64,000 nucleotides of DNA from Apricaphanius iberus (Eukaryota > Chordata > Actinopteri > Cyprinodontiformes > Aphaniidae): assembly GCA_028564705.1 (NCBI GenBank), contig JAPXFQ010000803.1, positions 413,321 through 477,320 on the forward strand, read 5' to 3'. Shown here piece by piece: positions 21,422 through 32,622 of the stretch; within the stretch, counting starts at the first letter, position 1, and each line of letters starts with the position of its first letter. The translations under genes and the position numbers were made by a program. Below the pieces are notes generated by a model. It worked only from the letters and a program-made list of their open reading frames with translations, was not told the origin of the DNA and did no database searches.

Positions 21422-22482
21422 TCACACATCAGTCATCTGCAATGATGGGAGGGCAGAATAGTCATGTCCAGTCGATCTGAGTGAGAACCTTGGGGTCAGC
21501 TGCGTTCCCTTAATAATCTGATCCTGTAGTTTTTTGAAGAATTCAATCGGTGAGCCTAGTTTTGCTGAGTCATCATTATCGTTGTCAGAGGTCATCCATT
21601 TGTGAAGAGATCTGATTCTAGAGAAACGTTCGTCCTTACCTTCTGGAACTGGGCCAGAAATGCAGGTGTTTGAGATATTGAGTTGGCTCAAAATTACCAC
21701 CAGTTGTGACAAATCAGCTCTTAATAATTCACTCTGACGTGGCGTGATGTCATAAGGTCCAGCATGTATGATCAGTGAGTGAATTGCAGGGTGAAGAGCA
21801 AGAATTGAGGGGATTTTTTCCATAATTTGTCTTATATTGTTTTTTGAAAAGCAGTGAATGCTGATGTGATTACTAAGGAAGTGATGAATCCCACTTATGG
21901 AGCCGTCATGAATAATCGAACCTTAGCTCGGGGGGTTACTTTAAAATGTGTACGCTCTTGTTCTTTGTTTCTTTTTGCCTTTTTTCCATCCATAGTGGTG
22001 TTCCTCAATTTATCATGCTGGCCTTGACCGGTCGGAGGGTTTGTGTCCTGCAGACAGTCTAAGGCTGTAAATCTGTTCTTTAAGGGAATTCCAGGGAGAG
22101 AAAGGGATGCCTGGAGCTTCCTCCTCTGCCTGTGTCTCCTGGGGACTGGTGTCGAGGTATTTCCAGAATTTCGTTTCAGAGGCGGCCAGTTCTCCTCAAA
22201 ATTTGAGTTTGGCGTTCTGCCCATTCCTGGTCTCGGTAAGGGAACGGTACTTGTCGGTGCTCCCTGATTGAGGCTGGACCGAACCACGGGGCTGTCGAAT
22301 TTCTGTTGTTGCTCCTTCGTCTGTATTGTCGTCTTATTGTTATATCCAGGATTGATGTCATAGTTTATCTCCAAACGGCTTAGTTTTTCTTCCATATTGC
22401 GGAGCTTTTCCTCCAGGGAATTCTGTCTTTGGAGTAGCTTATCAAAGTTCTCGGCTGAGCAGTGTGCCAAGTTGTTAATCAC
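21422..22482 (-). pseudogene. L2-C ORF1: coiled coil plus SGNH-like domain
   Basis: The first part (22482-21895, 195 codons) starts 'MINNLAHCSAENFDKLLQRQ', has a heptad-like 'SLEEKLRNMEEKLSRLE' coiled coil, then a Pro/Arg-rich basic linker. After stops, the second part (21823-21422) resembles the esterase-like domain known from CR1/L2 ORF1, but the block usually reading H-x-G-x-N-D is 'HAGPYD', and block I reads 'HDGSISG' rather than GDS. The esterase would be non-functional in this copy. Confidence 0.65.
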
Positions 22483-22668
22483 AGTCTTTTCAGAGGTGTC
22501 CGGGAAAGGTTATCTGGTTTAGTAGGTAGCTGGGCACAAGTCTTCAGCTTAGTAAAACACCATGATGTTTATCCACAGTCTTACAGAGGTCCTTTGGAAG
22601 CGAGCCACTAAGAAAATTTGGTTTAATAGTGTAGTTCCAGAGGCTCGGCACATAAGTTAAGATGAAGG

Positions 22669-22930
22669 AAGCTTAGCGCCAGACCCCAGCACGCAGCCTA
22701 CCTCCAACCCCTTTCTGTGAACAATAGGTCCGCCCTGCTCAGCGGGAGAAGCCGATTCTTGTAATTGGCAGCTCCATAGTTAGGAACGTGGCTCCAGAGA
22801 CACGAAAGACCACCGTCAAGCTGCCCTTCTTTCCAGGAACATTGATAGGGTTATCTGTAGTTCCTCAATGCCGTGACAACCCAGAGTCCAGGTCAGGGAA
22901 CAGGGACTGCCACCCACCCGTTACCCTATA
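22669..22930 (+). pseudogene. L2-B ORF1, middle and end with SGNH core deleted
   Basis: Resumes L2-B ORF1 after the nested element, reads through the block I equivalent '[11 protein letters not shown]', then jumps at about 22822 from 'TRKTTVK' straight to the 'FFPGTLIGL' end region. About 350 bases that hold the G-x-N-D and D-x-x-H blocks in the copy at 61587-62390 are missing. Confidence 0.65.
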
Positions 22931-23049
22931 GAGACAGTTTCCGGTCCACTACCCAAAACTAATTAATTAAAAGTTAATGCTACTGGAGCAAAGTATAAAA
23001 ATCTCATAAAGATAAATATAACTCCGACTGAACAGAAAAATAAATCAAT

Positions 23050-25924
23050 TAAATGTGGTTTACTAAACATAAGATCTCTCCCCTCAAAAACACTTGGTAA
23101 ATGACTTAATTTGTGATAATAATATTGATCTGTTTTGTCTTGCAGAGACATGGTTGCAGGAAGAGGACCATGTCACCATAAATGAGTCATCTCCCCCTAG
23201 CTACTTAAACTTTAGTGACCCTCGAAGTACTGGTCGAGGGGGTGGAGTAGCCACCATCTTTCATTCAGATTGACCAAATAATCCCCCAAAGAATAATAGT
23301 TACAGTTCCTTTAAGCATTTAATCTTTAGCTTTCCTCATACACATAACAAAGCAGTAAAACCTTTTGTGTGTGGTCTTGTATCGTCCACCAGGCCCTTAT
23401 TCTCAATTTTTAGATCAGATCACAGATTTTCTATCTGACATAGTTTTAAACGCTGATAAAGGTATTGTAGTTGGAGACTTCAATATTCATTTTGATAGTG
23501 AAAGTGATAGTCTAAATACAGCTTTTAACAATATCTTAGACTCAATAGGCTTTACTCAAAAAGTGCAGGGACCAACCCACTCTTGTCACCACACTTTAGA
23601 TCTTGTGCTGACTTATGGCATTGACTGTGAAGAAATACGAGTCTATCCACATAACCCTATCCTGTCTGATAATTTTCTGATCACTTTTAAACTCACTCTA
23701 ACTGACCATTTCAAACCTGAAAGAAAACTTAATTATACCAGAACGTTATCAGACAATGCTGTAGCAAGTTTTAAAGAAGCTCTTCCAACTTTAATTTCCT
23801 CAGTATATAAAAGTACGATAGAAAATAGTGATTTAACTCCTGACCCCTCACAACTTGACATTCTAGTTCATAGCGTTAATTCCTCCCTGCGTCTGGCAAT
23901 AGACAAAGTTTCCCCCTTTAAAAGGAAGGTGGCTAGCCATAGACGATTAGCTCCCTGTTTTAATTTAGAGCTACGTACCCTAAAGAAGACTGTTAGAAAA
24001 CTAGAGAGAAAATGGCGCTCCACGCATTTACAGGATTCTTATTTAGTGTGGAAAAAATAGTCTATTGCTTTATAAAAAGAGCCTTCGAACAACCAGAACA
24101 GCATATTTTTCAACTTTAATCGAGGAGATAAAAAATAATCCTAGGTTTTTTTTAATACAGTTGCCAAACTCACACAGGATCAAAGCTCTGTCGAGCCAAC
24201 CATTCCCTCAGCTCTTAGTAGTGACGACTTCATGAAATTTTTTATCAATATAAAGACTCTATAAAAAATAAGATAAATGGGAACCTTCCCAATATGCTTG
24301 CTTCTTCCTTAGTTAGTGAGGCAGCATCAAAAATGTTTGAACCTAATATATGCTTGAACTGCTTTAATGTAGCCGAACTTTCCGATCTACTAAAATTATT
24401 AGCTTTATCAAAACCTTCAACTTGCATGTTAGACCCAGTCCCAACTAAACTTTTAAAATAAGTTTTCCCTTTGATTGCTGCTCCAATTTTAGATATAATG
24501 AATCTATCCTTAATCAATGGATATGTACCACAGGAGTTTAAGATTGCTGTAGTTAAACCTCTACTGAAGAAACCATCTCTTGATCAACACGACTTAATTA
24601 ACTATAGACCGATATTCAATCTTCCCTTCTTATCTAAAATTCTTGAGAAAATAATTGCACTTCAGATGTGTGAGCATTTAAACAATAATGAGCTGTTTGA
24701 GAAGTTTCATTCAGGATTTAGAGCTCATCACAGCACTAAAACAGCCGTGGTGAAGGTTATAATGATATTCTCATAGCCTCAGACAATGAGCTGGTGACTA
24801 TTCTGGTCCTGTTAGATCTCAGTGCTGCCTTTGACACTGTCGATCACAATATTCTCATAGAAAGCCTTCAAAGTGTCGGTATAAGAGTAACAGCACTATG
24901 CTGGTTTAAATCTTATTTGTCCAACAGATTTCAGTTTGTTCAGGTAAACAATAGATCTTCCTCGGCCTCAATGGTTACTTGCGGAGTACCACAGGGTTCG
25001 GTGCTTTGGCCGATCCTTTTTACTATATATATGCTTCCTATTGGTAAAATCATTAGGCAGCATGGGATACATTTCCATAGTTACGCAGATGATACACAGC
25101 TATATCCATCCATAAATCCTGATGAATCCAATCAGTTAGGTAGACTACAGGCATGTCTGGAAGACATAAAAACTTGGATGATTCTAAACTTATTGCTTCT
25201 GAATTCTGATAAAACAGAAGTTGTCGTCTTTGGAACAGAAGCTCTGAAAAAGAAACTACTTAGTCAAGCTCTTCACCTGGACGGCATTAAATTAGCCTCC
25301 AGTAATAAAGCAAATAACCCTTGGTGTTATTTTTGACCAAGATATGTCATTTAGATCTCACATTAAAGAAGTCTGTAGGATTTCCTTTTTTCACCTTAGG
25401 AATATTGCAAAAATTAGAACGATCCTGCCCAGGAGTGATGCTGAAAAACTAGTCCATGCCTTTTTTACTTTAAGGCTGGATTACTGTAACTCTTTATTAT
25501 CAGTTAGTCCACAGAGTACAATTAAGTCTTCAGTTAGTCCAAAATGCTGCTGCAAGGGTTCTAATGAATAAAAGAAGATATCACATTTCCCCTGTTTAAG
25601 CTTCTCTTCACTGACTCCCAGTAAAATCTAGAATAGAATTCAAGATCTTCCTTCTGACATATAAAGCTCTTAATAATCAGGCTCCATCATACATAAGAGA
25701 ACTGATTGTTCCATATGTTCCTAAAAGAGCCCTTCGCTCTCAGACTGCAGGTTTACTGGTAGTTCCTAGGATTTTTAAAAGTAGAAAAGGGGGCAGATCT
25801 TTTAGTTATCAGGCTCCTCTCCTGTGGAACCAGCTCCCAATTTTAGTTTGTGAGGCAGATACTCTGTCTGTTTTTAAGACTAGGCTTAAAACCTTCATTT
25901 TTAATAAAGTTTATAGTTACTTAT
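23050..25924 (+). pseudogene. L2-B ORF2, decayed
   Basis: Endonuclease '[12 protein letters not shown]' near 23145, 'VGDFNIHFDSE' near 23475 and 'LSDNF' (His of SDH lost) near 23665; RT 'NYRPIFNLPF' near 24605, '[14 protein letters not shown]' near 24815, '[10 protein letters not shown]' near 24985, 'SYADDTQLY' near 25080; C-terminal '[14 protein letters not shown]'. Breaks occur near 23275, 23370, 24058, 24250, 24460, 24765, 25320 and 25570. Comparison with 59059-61386 shows all breaks are secondary. Confidence 0.85.
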
Positions 25925-27200
25925 AAAGACACTAGACCTTATAATCCCTCTCCGATTTCTAACAGTAATGTATTAATTTACCAGAATAAAATTATTAGAG
26001 AATTCAACAAAGGTTGAATCATGAATCAGGACAGAAACAGATTTACACCAGGTTTTAAGGATAGAAAGTGATGGACAAAGAGGCTACTGACAGCGTGCGT
26101 TGGTCAGTGCACTGCCTTCGTCTCCCTATTCCAAACTGGCCGGTCAACGTATGTATTGTCATATTTTGCTCCTACATTATTATCTTCTGCTGTTTTTAGG
26201 ACCAGAATTGAGTTTGATGGAAAATGAGCTTTAGACCTACATGATTTAAGATTATTTATCTCCAATGTCATATGTTTTATAATTAGGATTTTTTTTTCTT
26301 GTAATTTTTCTAAAATAATTTACTGAATACACTTACCACACAAAAAAAGAGAATGAACACCAAGACAGTTTGTAGTTTTTGCTCTGGCTGCATTTAGAAC
26401 AATGTCGCCCCAATACTAGCATCTGTATCGTTGCATGATCCCTTCCACAAAATTATATATCACTATGGTGGATTTTATTTGCTCTACAGACATTACAGTT
26501 TTTATTTTGTTTGTCTCTTTGCAGGACCACTTCTAAGCTTGAGTCTTCCCAGAAAAAACATCGCTTTGCATTCTCATATGGCCTCTATAAAGCCAGGACA
26601 TTCCTTGCTGCATTGGACTACTAACACCATAACCACCTTCCAGTGCATGTGAACAGCTCTCAGCTCTGCCGCGGGACTCCCAAAAAGAAGCATTCAGCCA
26701 GATGACCCCATGGCCCTGGGTCCTGTCTCCAGGATCATCCCTCCTCCTACAAGTGAATTGGTGCTGACACCGCAATGCAGAGGAGAGATAATGATGATAA
26801 CCAAATGTCTTCTCCATTTTGGTGGAAGAAAATGATATAATTCTAATTTCTTTATTTTATCCTTTTCCAGGACTTGATAAGTGATCCCCTAACAAAAGCT
26901 GATAACATATTAAGCCGAACACAGCAAGTTTATGTATGTAATTATGACAAATACATATATGCAAGAATATTTTGCTACAATAACAATAAAATTAAATAAT
27001 ATTTCTGAGTTGGTAATGAGTTTCATGTTGGTTTCTGTGGAACGGGACTTCTTTAAAACCAACGTAAACCACAAATGGGTCGGGGGTTTTGTCCCTGATC
27101 CTCCATACACAGCATGAAGAAAATCACAAGCTGATTGTCTGCGGCAAGATGTCCATGTTGCTATATACTCTGTAGTCAGAGTAACGATACTCCCGGTTAC
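25925..27200. other. No gene seen
   Basis: AT-rich, apparently unique DNA after the L2-B. A polypyrimidine tract plus 'gcag' at about 26505-26524 looks like a splice acceptor, but the frame after it is short and unrecognised. Confidence 0.35.
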
Positions 27201-27355
27201 CTTTCCAAATTCTTGGCTGTCACGCAGAGCCACCATATCACTCCACGTCGGCCGAGCCAAACCTAAGATTCCTTCATCCAAGAAGAACAAGTTAAAAGGA
27301 GCACGTCTGCTCAGACACCCTTCTGGATCCTGTCTACAGTACTTATATTCCAGGT
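27201..27355 (-). CDS. Candidate single host exon, unknown gene
   Basis: A 155 bp minus-strand interval starts after an acceptor-like 'tgatgccctcag' and ends at an 'aaag|gtaacc' donor. It encodes 51 codons without a stop, beginning '[15 protein letters not shown]' and containing '[12 protein letters not shown]' and 'DSQEFGK'. Composition is protein-like (mixed hydrophobic and charged residues, two Cys). The open frame continues past the donor for about 90 codons, so splicing is only inferred. I do not recognise the family; it could also be an unrecognised transposon gene. Confidence 0.35.
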
Positions 27356-28239
27356 CTGAGGGCATCAGTCGGCAAATGCAGCAGGTGCACCGAGCTCACT
27401 GACCCTGGTGTCCCTCTACCTGCTCCTCTCCCTGCTCTTCTCAGAAACTTGTGAATAATCTGTTGGACTGGATTCCTCAAACAAAACATAAGAAGGTTTA
27501 AAGGTTAATGTGATGAAATGCATGGTTTATATAAACTTAACTGAAACAAGGCATAAAGTGTTTCGGTCAGGGTTTTGCGTTTACAATGAAAAAGACAAAG
27601 TTGCTAATACTTTACCTTGATGCAAAATACAAACAAATGTGGGTAGAGTACACAAAAGTTGTACTCAAGTAATAATAGCAGTACCTTTACTTGAGTAAAA
27701 GTAGCTGTCAAAAATGCTACTCAGTGAAAAAGGTTTTGGTAAAAAAGTTGCTTGCGTGCTGTGTAACATCTACTTTTAAAATATCAGACATGAAATTCTT
27801 GATAAATTCTGGTATTTCATATAGAGTAAAATAAAACAAAATAAAATGATTACAAAAAAATAGTTTTGAGCAGAGGAAACCCTTCTTGAAGTAATTTGTT
27901 GAAATATAAAACTAATACAGTAGGTAATATATCTTACAAGGTAAAATGTACTTCCAGTGAACATTTACAGCGTTTACTGTATATTCACTTGACCTCAAAT
28001 TGAAACAAAAAGCTCATCATTCAGATTACATTAAAAATTATATGTAGAAACAGGAGCTTTCCTTTAACAGAGTGTAGCTTCGTGTCTGGTTTATTTTGGA
28101 TTAAAATATGTTTGCTTTTCATTCTGCGAAGCATCTAAAATTTAACTCAAGTGGGATTAGCAATGCTTCATTATATTACTCAAGTAACATAAAAATAAAA
28201 ATAAAAGAATAAAAAAATACATTAACATTTGTTTTTTAT
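27356..28239. repeat. AT-rich stretch with repeated 'actcaagtaa' motifs
   Basis: Direct and inverted copies of a 10-base 'actcaagtaa'-like motif occur near 27665, 27690, 28145 and 28177. This suggests a small, decayed inverted-repeat element, but no clean ends are visible. No gene. Confidence 0.3.
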
Positions 28240-28378
28240 TTGTAATTTTTTCTTCCATCCATCCATTTTCTTAACCGCTTAATCCTTAATGGGTCACGGG
28301 GGTGCTGGTGCCTATCTCCAGCTGTCAACGGGCGAGAGGCGGGGTACAGCCTGGACAGGTCGCCAGTCCATCACATTA
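28240..28378 (-). mobile_element. Short repeat with RTE-type (CCAT)n tail
   Basis: Starts with 'ccatccatccattttctta' and continues into a GC-rich block ('gggcgagaggcggggtacag', 'ggacaggtcgccagtcc') that is a familiar dispersed repeat in fish. The start is the complement of the tail of the Rex3-like RTE at 62838, so it was probably mobilised by an RTE enzyme. Confidence 0.55.
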
Positions 28379-28755
28379 CTTTTTCTTCAAAAAATTAACT
28401 CAGGTGATTTATTAATCAACATGATTTATTAATTTATCTTTATTATTTGGCTTCGTACTTGATTCACTTTGCTACAAATTTTCCCACGTATCATATCCTA
28501 GAAATACACTAAAATTGATTTGGTCTAAATATCTTCCATCACATTTATTATGATCACTTGCGAGTGCACGTACAACATACACGCCTCATGCACGAGCTTA
28601 CCGCTAAGACTGCAGTTACGCGTTTGGCCTGATGAGGCAATCGCAAGCACAAAATTTCAAACTTCCTTAGAGTCCCTTTAAGGATAAAGAATTTATTAAA
28701 TATATTTACAAAGAAAGGGAAAGCTGTGATTAGAGTTAAAATAATCCCATTCTCT
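28379..28755. other. No gene seen
   Basis: AT-rich sequence. A 'gtccctttaagg' near 28672 resembles the end of a TTAA-type element but has no visible partner. Confidence 0.3.
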
Positions 28756-28759
28756 TTAA

Positions 28760-29945
28760 AGGGCCTATATCATGCAACATCAAGTTTTTGGTAATGCAAT
28801 TTTCTCGTAAAAACCCCACCAGAGTGGTTTTTGGCTTAATTCATGCATGTCTGAGTAATCCTCCTGAATTCTGCTCTCTGAGCAGTCGCCCCTCCCTCTC
28901 CTAGAAATCGACTGATTGTTCAACTAGTGACATCACTAGTTCAAAGTTGAGTGCTAGAGGTCTCTGCACCACCCCCTGCAGGCAGAGCGGCTTACCTGTG
29001 ATAGAGTTCAAACACACCCTCTTCCTTCTCAGAGTTCATTGCTGCTTCGCTTTTTGGCAACTTAAAACACTTTGGACTTATTGTTGGATTTTTTTTTCTC
29101 TGTTTAAACGCCAGTTTGGCTGCATGGATTACAGGATTTTATTCTACATTCCTAAAGAACTACAGCTGGATCAAAGAACAAAGACGCCCAATGGACAGAT
29201 AAGTATTTAGCTACATGCTAATGCTAATGTGTGTTAGCCATTTATCAAGCAGCTTATGTGATCTTATAACAGCATTGTGTGGTTAATTAATTGATCTGTA
29301 GCATCTCAGAATGTTCAGTAAACGGGTGCAAATAACACCCACGGCTTTTTTATATAGTGGGCTGGAAAAATTTGTTTAGTAGACTCAGCGAGTTGTTTTC
29401 GTCTCTGTCTAAAGCATGGAGATTTAGCAACTGATATAGGCTTTATTGACTGCGTTTTTTTACAAAATACAAACCAAACGTCTGAGCCCTTAATATAGTT
29501 TCATTGTGGTACGTCTTGTCGTGTCTGTTGAGTCTTTTGTTAATTTGAAGAAAATTTGTTTGAAAAAAATGTGTATTCCATTTTAAATGGAAATGCGTGG
29601 ATCAGCTATATAAATCTGAGCCCTTAATACAACAGAGTTTCATTGTGGTTCTTTGTGCTTTTCAAATTCACTGTCAGAATACTGTTTGAGTTAAAGCTCA
29701 GCAGTGTTTCTCTCAGTCTGAGCTGCTGCTGCTCTAAACAAGAGGAGCGGAGCGCGCAGTTGGGGGGTGGGGATGCAGGAGGCGGGATTATGAAGAAACG
29801 AGCCGTTTTACTTCATGGTCCAACATTAACTACTGAATACAAATTAAATGTTATATTAATAATGTATAACGCCTACGGTAACATTTTATCATATGTATGT
29901 CTATCCCAGAATTTGAAAGCTGTAAAATAGCATGATATAGTCCCT
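28760..29945. mobile_element. Non-autonomous DNA transposon with TTAA duplication
   Basis: The ends are inverted: left 'agggcctatatcatgc' and right, complemented, 'agggactatatcatgc'. Each is flanked directly by TTAA (28756-28759 and 29946-29949). TTAA duplication is a hallmark of piggyBac and Kolobok superfamilies. The 1186 bp interior has only short ORFs (for example 28947-29210), with no transposase motif. Confidence 0.75.
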
Positions 29946-29963
29946 TTAAATAAATAAAAAAAA

Positions 29964-30185
29964 GAATTAGAACAAACTATGAAATTATTTGAAACTTCCC
30001 TGGATGAGGAGAGCACAGGCAAAATACGTAAAGCAAACCTAGAATTAAATAAAATTACTAATAAACAGACCCAGTTCTTAATTCCAAGATTTCAAATAGA
30101 AAACTTTGAACATAGTAATAAATCAGGTTGCTTTTTAGCAAAACAGCTTAAATTAAATAAAGAAAAAACAACCATATCTGCAATC
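29964..30185 (+). pseudogene. L1 ORF2 fragment, upstream piece
   Basis: Encodes 'NKQTQFLIPRFQIENFEHS' and 'SGCFLAKQLKLNKEKTTISAI', closely matching the endonuclease-RT linker of the L1 ORF2 at 13091-16630. It ends exactly where a solo LTR begins; the L1 resumes at 31223. Confidence 0.8.
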
Positions 30186-30882
30186 TGAAGTATATTAAAC
30201 GTCTATTAATGTTTGGATTAAGATGTTTTACCTACAATGCTTTGTAATTATACCTTTAAGATTGTTTTAGAGGTATTTTGCAGAGTCAGCTCTTGTTTGG
30301 GTCACACAAAAACAGGACATTGAGCAGGAAAGCACAAGCAGATAGCATCACCATACAATTGACAATGGAAGGATGAATGAAATAACGCTTAGCAGAAAAT
30401 CAAGTTAGAGCTGTGTAATGGTAAAATTAATGCCTTCTCCTATGTTTTAGATAAATGTAATTCCTATTTGAATTAGTGTTAATGATATAGTGGGAATATT
30501 TATTTTAAGCATTTTTTTATTACATAGATAGTTCTTATTTGAATAAGTGCTGATGCCTTTTTAATTCTGACTGTGTTACTCATATATAGATAAAATGTTA
30601 TATTGATATTCTAACGTACAAACAAGAACCAATTGTATGTAAACATCTAGTGTTACACTTATGATAGATCATGTGAATGTCTTTCTCAGCATTATACAAA
30701 GTGTCCCTTATGTTATATCCAGTGAAACTATCTCCTGATTGTTTACTGCTGACTAGTGAAGTGAAACATCCATTATTGCCTCATGACTGGTGTTGTGATT
30801 ATCATCGGATGCATGGTTGTAAGGAGGCAGGTCTTGGCAAAGTTTGAATGAACCAATCATGTTTTGTGTGCCATATGTAAAG

Positions 30883-30919
<37 letters not shown>

Positions 30920-31222
30920 GGGGGGGTTCTGTAAATTTGTATTCAAAAATAAAACTTTATGTTTCGGTTATATACTTTGTCATTCCTTGGTAGGGTGACC
31001 CAGAGAGGGTAATTTATACCACTCTGTAAGATAAATATCTAATCTGTTTTAAGAAATTCTGTAAACTAGTATTTAATCTGTTGTAAGAAACTCTGTTAAC
31101 CAGTATTTGATTTCTTGTATTAAAATCTAAAGAAAATAAAATTACTCTCGTCTCCTCTCTGATACAAATGAACACGCATGGAATTTATAGAGTTTGAATT
31201 GAATTAAGATTAAAATCCTTCA
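30186..31222 (+). mobile_element. Solo LTR nested in L1
   Basis: 1037 bases bounded by TG and CA, flanked by AATC on both sides (30182-30185 and 31223-31226), inserted in the continuous L1 frame. It has an 'aataaaactttatg' polyadenylation-like signal near 30949 and a (TG)n run at about 30884-30917 followed by Gs. There is no coding content. The retrovirus-like or Gypsy-like superfamily cannot be told from an LTR alone. Strand is set by the AATAAA. Confidence 0.55.
30884..30917. repeat. (TG)n microsatellite
   Basis: About 16 tandem TG units followed by nine Gs, inside the solo LTR. Confidence 0.9.
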
Positions 31223-31627
31223 AATCAAAAACCAAATTGGGAATATAGTATATGATCCTGATTTGTAAGAGGCTTTATACTCATCGGAGATAAACCCATC
31301 AAATAATGAAATCGAACAATTTTTGGAGAAAATAACTAATAATAATTATCGGTCAGCTCCAGACCCAGATGGATTTCCAGCTGAGTTCTATAAAGAATTC
31401 TGGAATATTCTCTCACCAAAATTCTACTAAATGTTGCAGGAAACGAAGGAAAATAGCAGACTACCGCCAAATATGAACTCTGCCTACATCAATCTTCTAT
31501 TAAAACCATGAAAAGATTTCAACAGCATGTATCAGAGAGGTACCAGGCTGGGATGTCCACTTTCTCCCTCCCTGTTTCCTATTTTTATTGAACCATTAGC
31601 AGCAATCAGGGAAAGTAATAATATTAA
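31223..31627 (+). pseudogene. L1 ORF2 fragment, downstream piece
   Basis: Continues the L1 from the linker ('LGI..YDPDL', 'EINPSNNEIEQFL') into RT 'PDPDGFPAEFYKEFWNI', then jumps by an internal deletion to motif B 'RGTRQGCPLSPSLFPIFI'. Motif A is missing. It ends at a TTAA where a piggyBac fragment starts. Confidence 0.75.
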
Positions 31628-32313
31628 CCTCTAGTATGGTGTTCGGGTCTGTGGGACCCATTTTCAGCTTTGATCAAAATATATATGAAACAGTTGATTA
31701 TTTTTTCAACCTGAAATTCACTGGCTTTAGCTCATTTTCTGTGAAGAACATAAATCAGAACAAATATTCAATGACAGCATACTGTACACCACCCCTACGT
31801 ATTTACATTACATACAAGGTGTATGTCCTGTGTACCTACACTCTGTCTTCCTTCTTTCTGCTGCTGCTGACAATGTTTTCTGCCCCTCCTGCTCCCGCAC
31901 AAAGTTGGAACATTATCGTAAACCCTAACAACCAACGATGCCTTGCAACTGATTTAGGAAGAGAGAGAAGCATCTGATGATGTAGAGGAAGAGATTTCAG
32001 AATGTGACGTTCACATTTCTGAAAATTCAGGGTCTAATTGTGACATTGAGGATGAGGTTGAGCACTATTTAGAACTAAAATGAAGATGAGCGAACAAAGC
32101 CCACAAGATAGCAAATGAAGACGTGTGGATGTCTAAAAATGGTGACATTGAAACGTCTTCATGCCCAAGAAATGAGCCAACGTGCAGAGCTGCTAATGCA
32201 GTAAGGATGTAACCAGGGCCAATACAGCTGGCAGTTACTCATGTGAATAACATCAAGTCTGCATTTGAGCTTTTCATCCAGGATTCCATCAAATTTTCAC
32301 TGGCCACTGCATT
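31628..32313 (+). mobile_element. piggyBac-like transposon, 5' fragment
   Basis: Begins just after TTAA (31624-31627) with 'cctctagtatgg' and a 'gggtctgtgggaccc' palindrome, as at piggyBac ends. From about 31965 it encodes an acidic N-terminus ('ASDDVEEEISECDVHIS') and then 'THVNNIKSAFELFIQDSI', matching the start of the DDE domain of piggyBac transposases. Stops break the frame, and the catalytic core and right end are missing. TTAA also occurs at 32314-32317, but no matching end precedes it. Confidence 0.65.
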
Positions 32314-32318
32314 TTAAA

Positions 32319-32614
32319 TGCTGGAAGTTCCCCGGGGGCTTCCCTCTTTTCCTACCTTCTGAGGTGTGGTCGGCCCTATGTTAGTCCGCCGGGGGGTTCC
32401 TAGACTCCAGGGCCCTCTGGGCGTCTGTGTCCCTGTCTTCCTTCATGTATGCGTTGATTCCTGTAGGACGGATTGGAGGCCCTTCACGCCAGCTATCAAA
32501 GAGTATGGAGTTGTGGTTGTATATTTTTTAGTTCATATTTTTTGGTTTGTTTTGTTTATGTTGCTACATTTTATTGTTTGTCATCCTCTTTCTTTCTTCT
32601 CTCTAGTTTTTTAA
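32319..32614 (+). mobile_element. L1 3' UTR fragment
   Basis: Matches, on the plus strand, the distal 3' UTR of the minus-strand L1 at about 10000-10400 (shared 'gattcctgtaggacggatt' and a looser match around 'ggggcttcc'). It belongs with the L1 pieces at 29964 and 31223, so the piggyBac fragment and solo LTR are nested in one L1. Confidence 0.65.
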
Positions 32615-32622
32615 TTTCTGTG

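Larger units (their letters stand above)
18096..22664 (-). mobile_element. L2-C LINE, nested in L2-B
   Basis: A 4.57 kb minus-strand LINE with two decayed ORFs in L2 order: ORF1 (coiled coil, then SGNH-like) at 21422-22482 and ORF2 (endonuclease, RT) at about 18422-21300. The 3' end is at 18096 in a 'ctttt...gccttgcctt'-type tail (sense). The protein is clearly different from L2-B, so it is a second family. AAGG flanks both sides. Confidence 0.8.
17513..26000 (+). mobile_element. L2-B LINE, decayed, split by L2-C
   Basis: Plus-strand L2-like LINE. Its 5' leader and start of ORF1 lie at about 17520-18095, and the rest resumes at 22669 and runs through ORF2 to a stop near 25924. The two halves join perfectly when compared with the minus-strand L2-B at 59-62 kb. 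The nested minus-strand L2-C is flanked by AAGG (18092-18095 and 22665-22668). The 3' end is not clear; no ttgaatt tail is seen after 25924, so 26000 is approximate. Confidence 0.8.

Noticed and set aside
26431..26652. Host exon after the acceptor-like tract at 26505-26524
   Set aside because: The frame is short, opens at random, has no matching donor and no recognisable domain.
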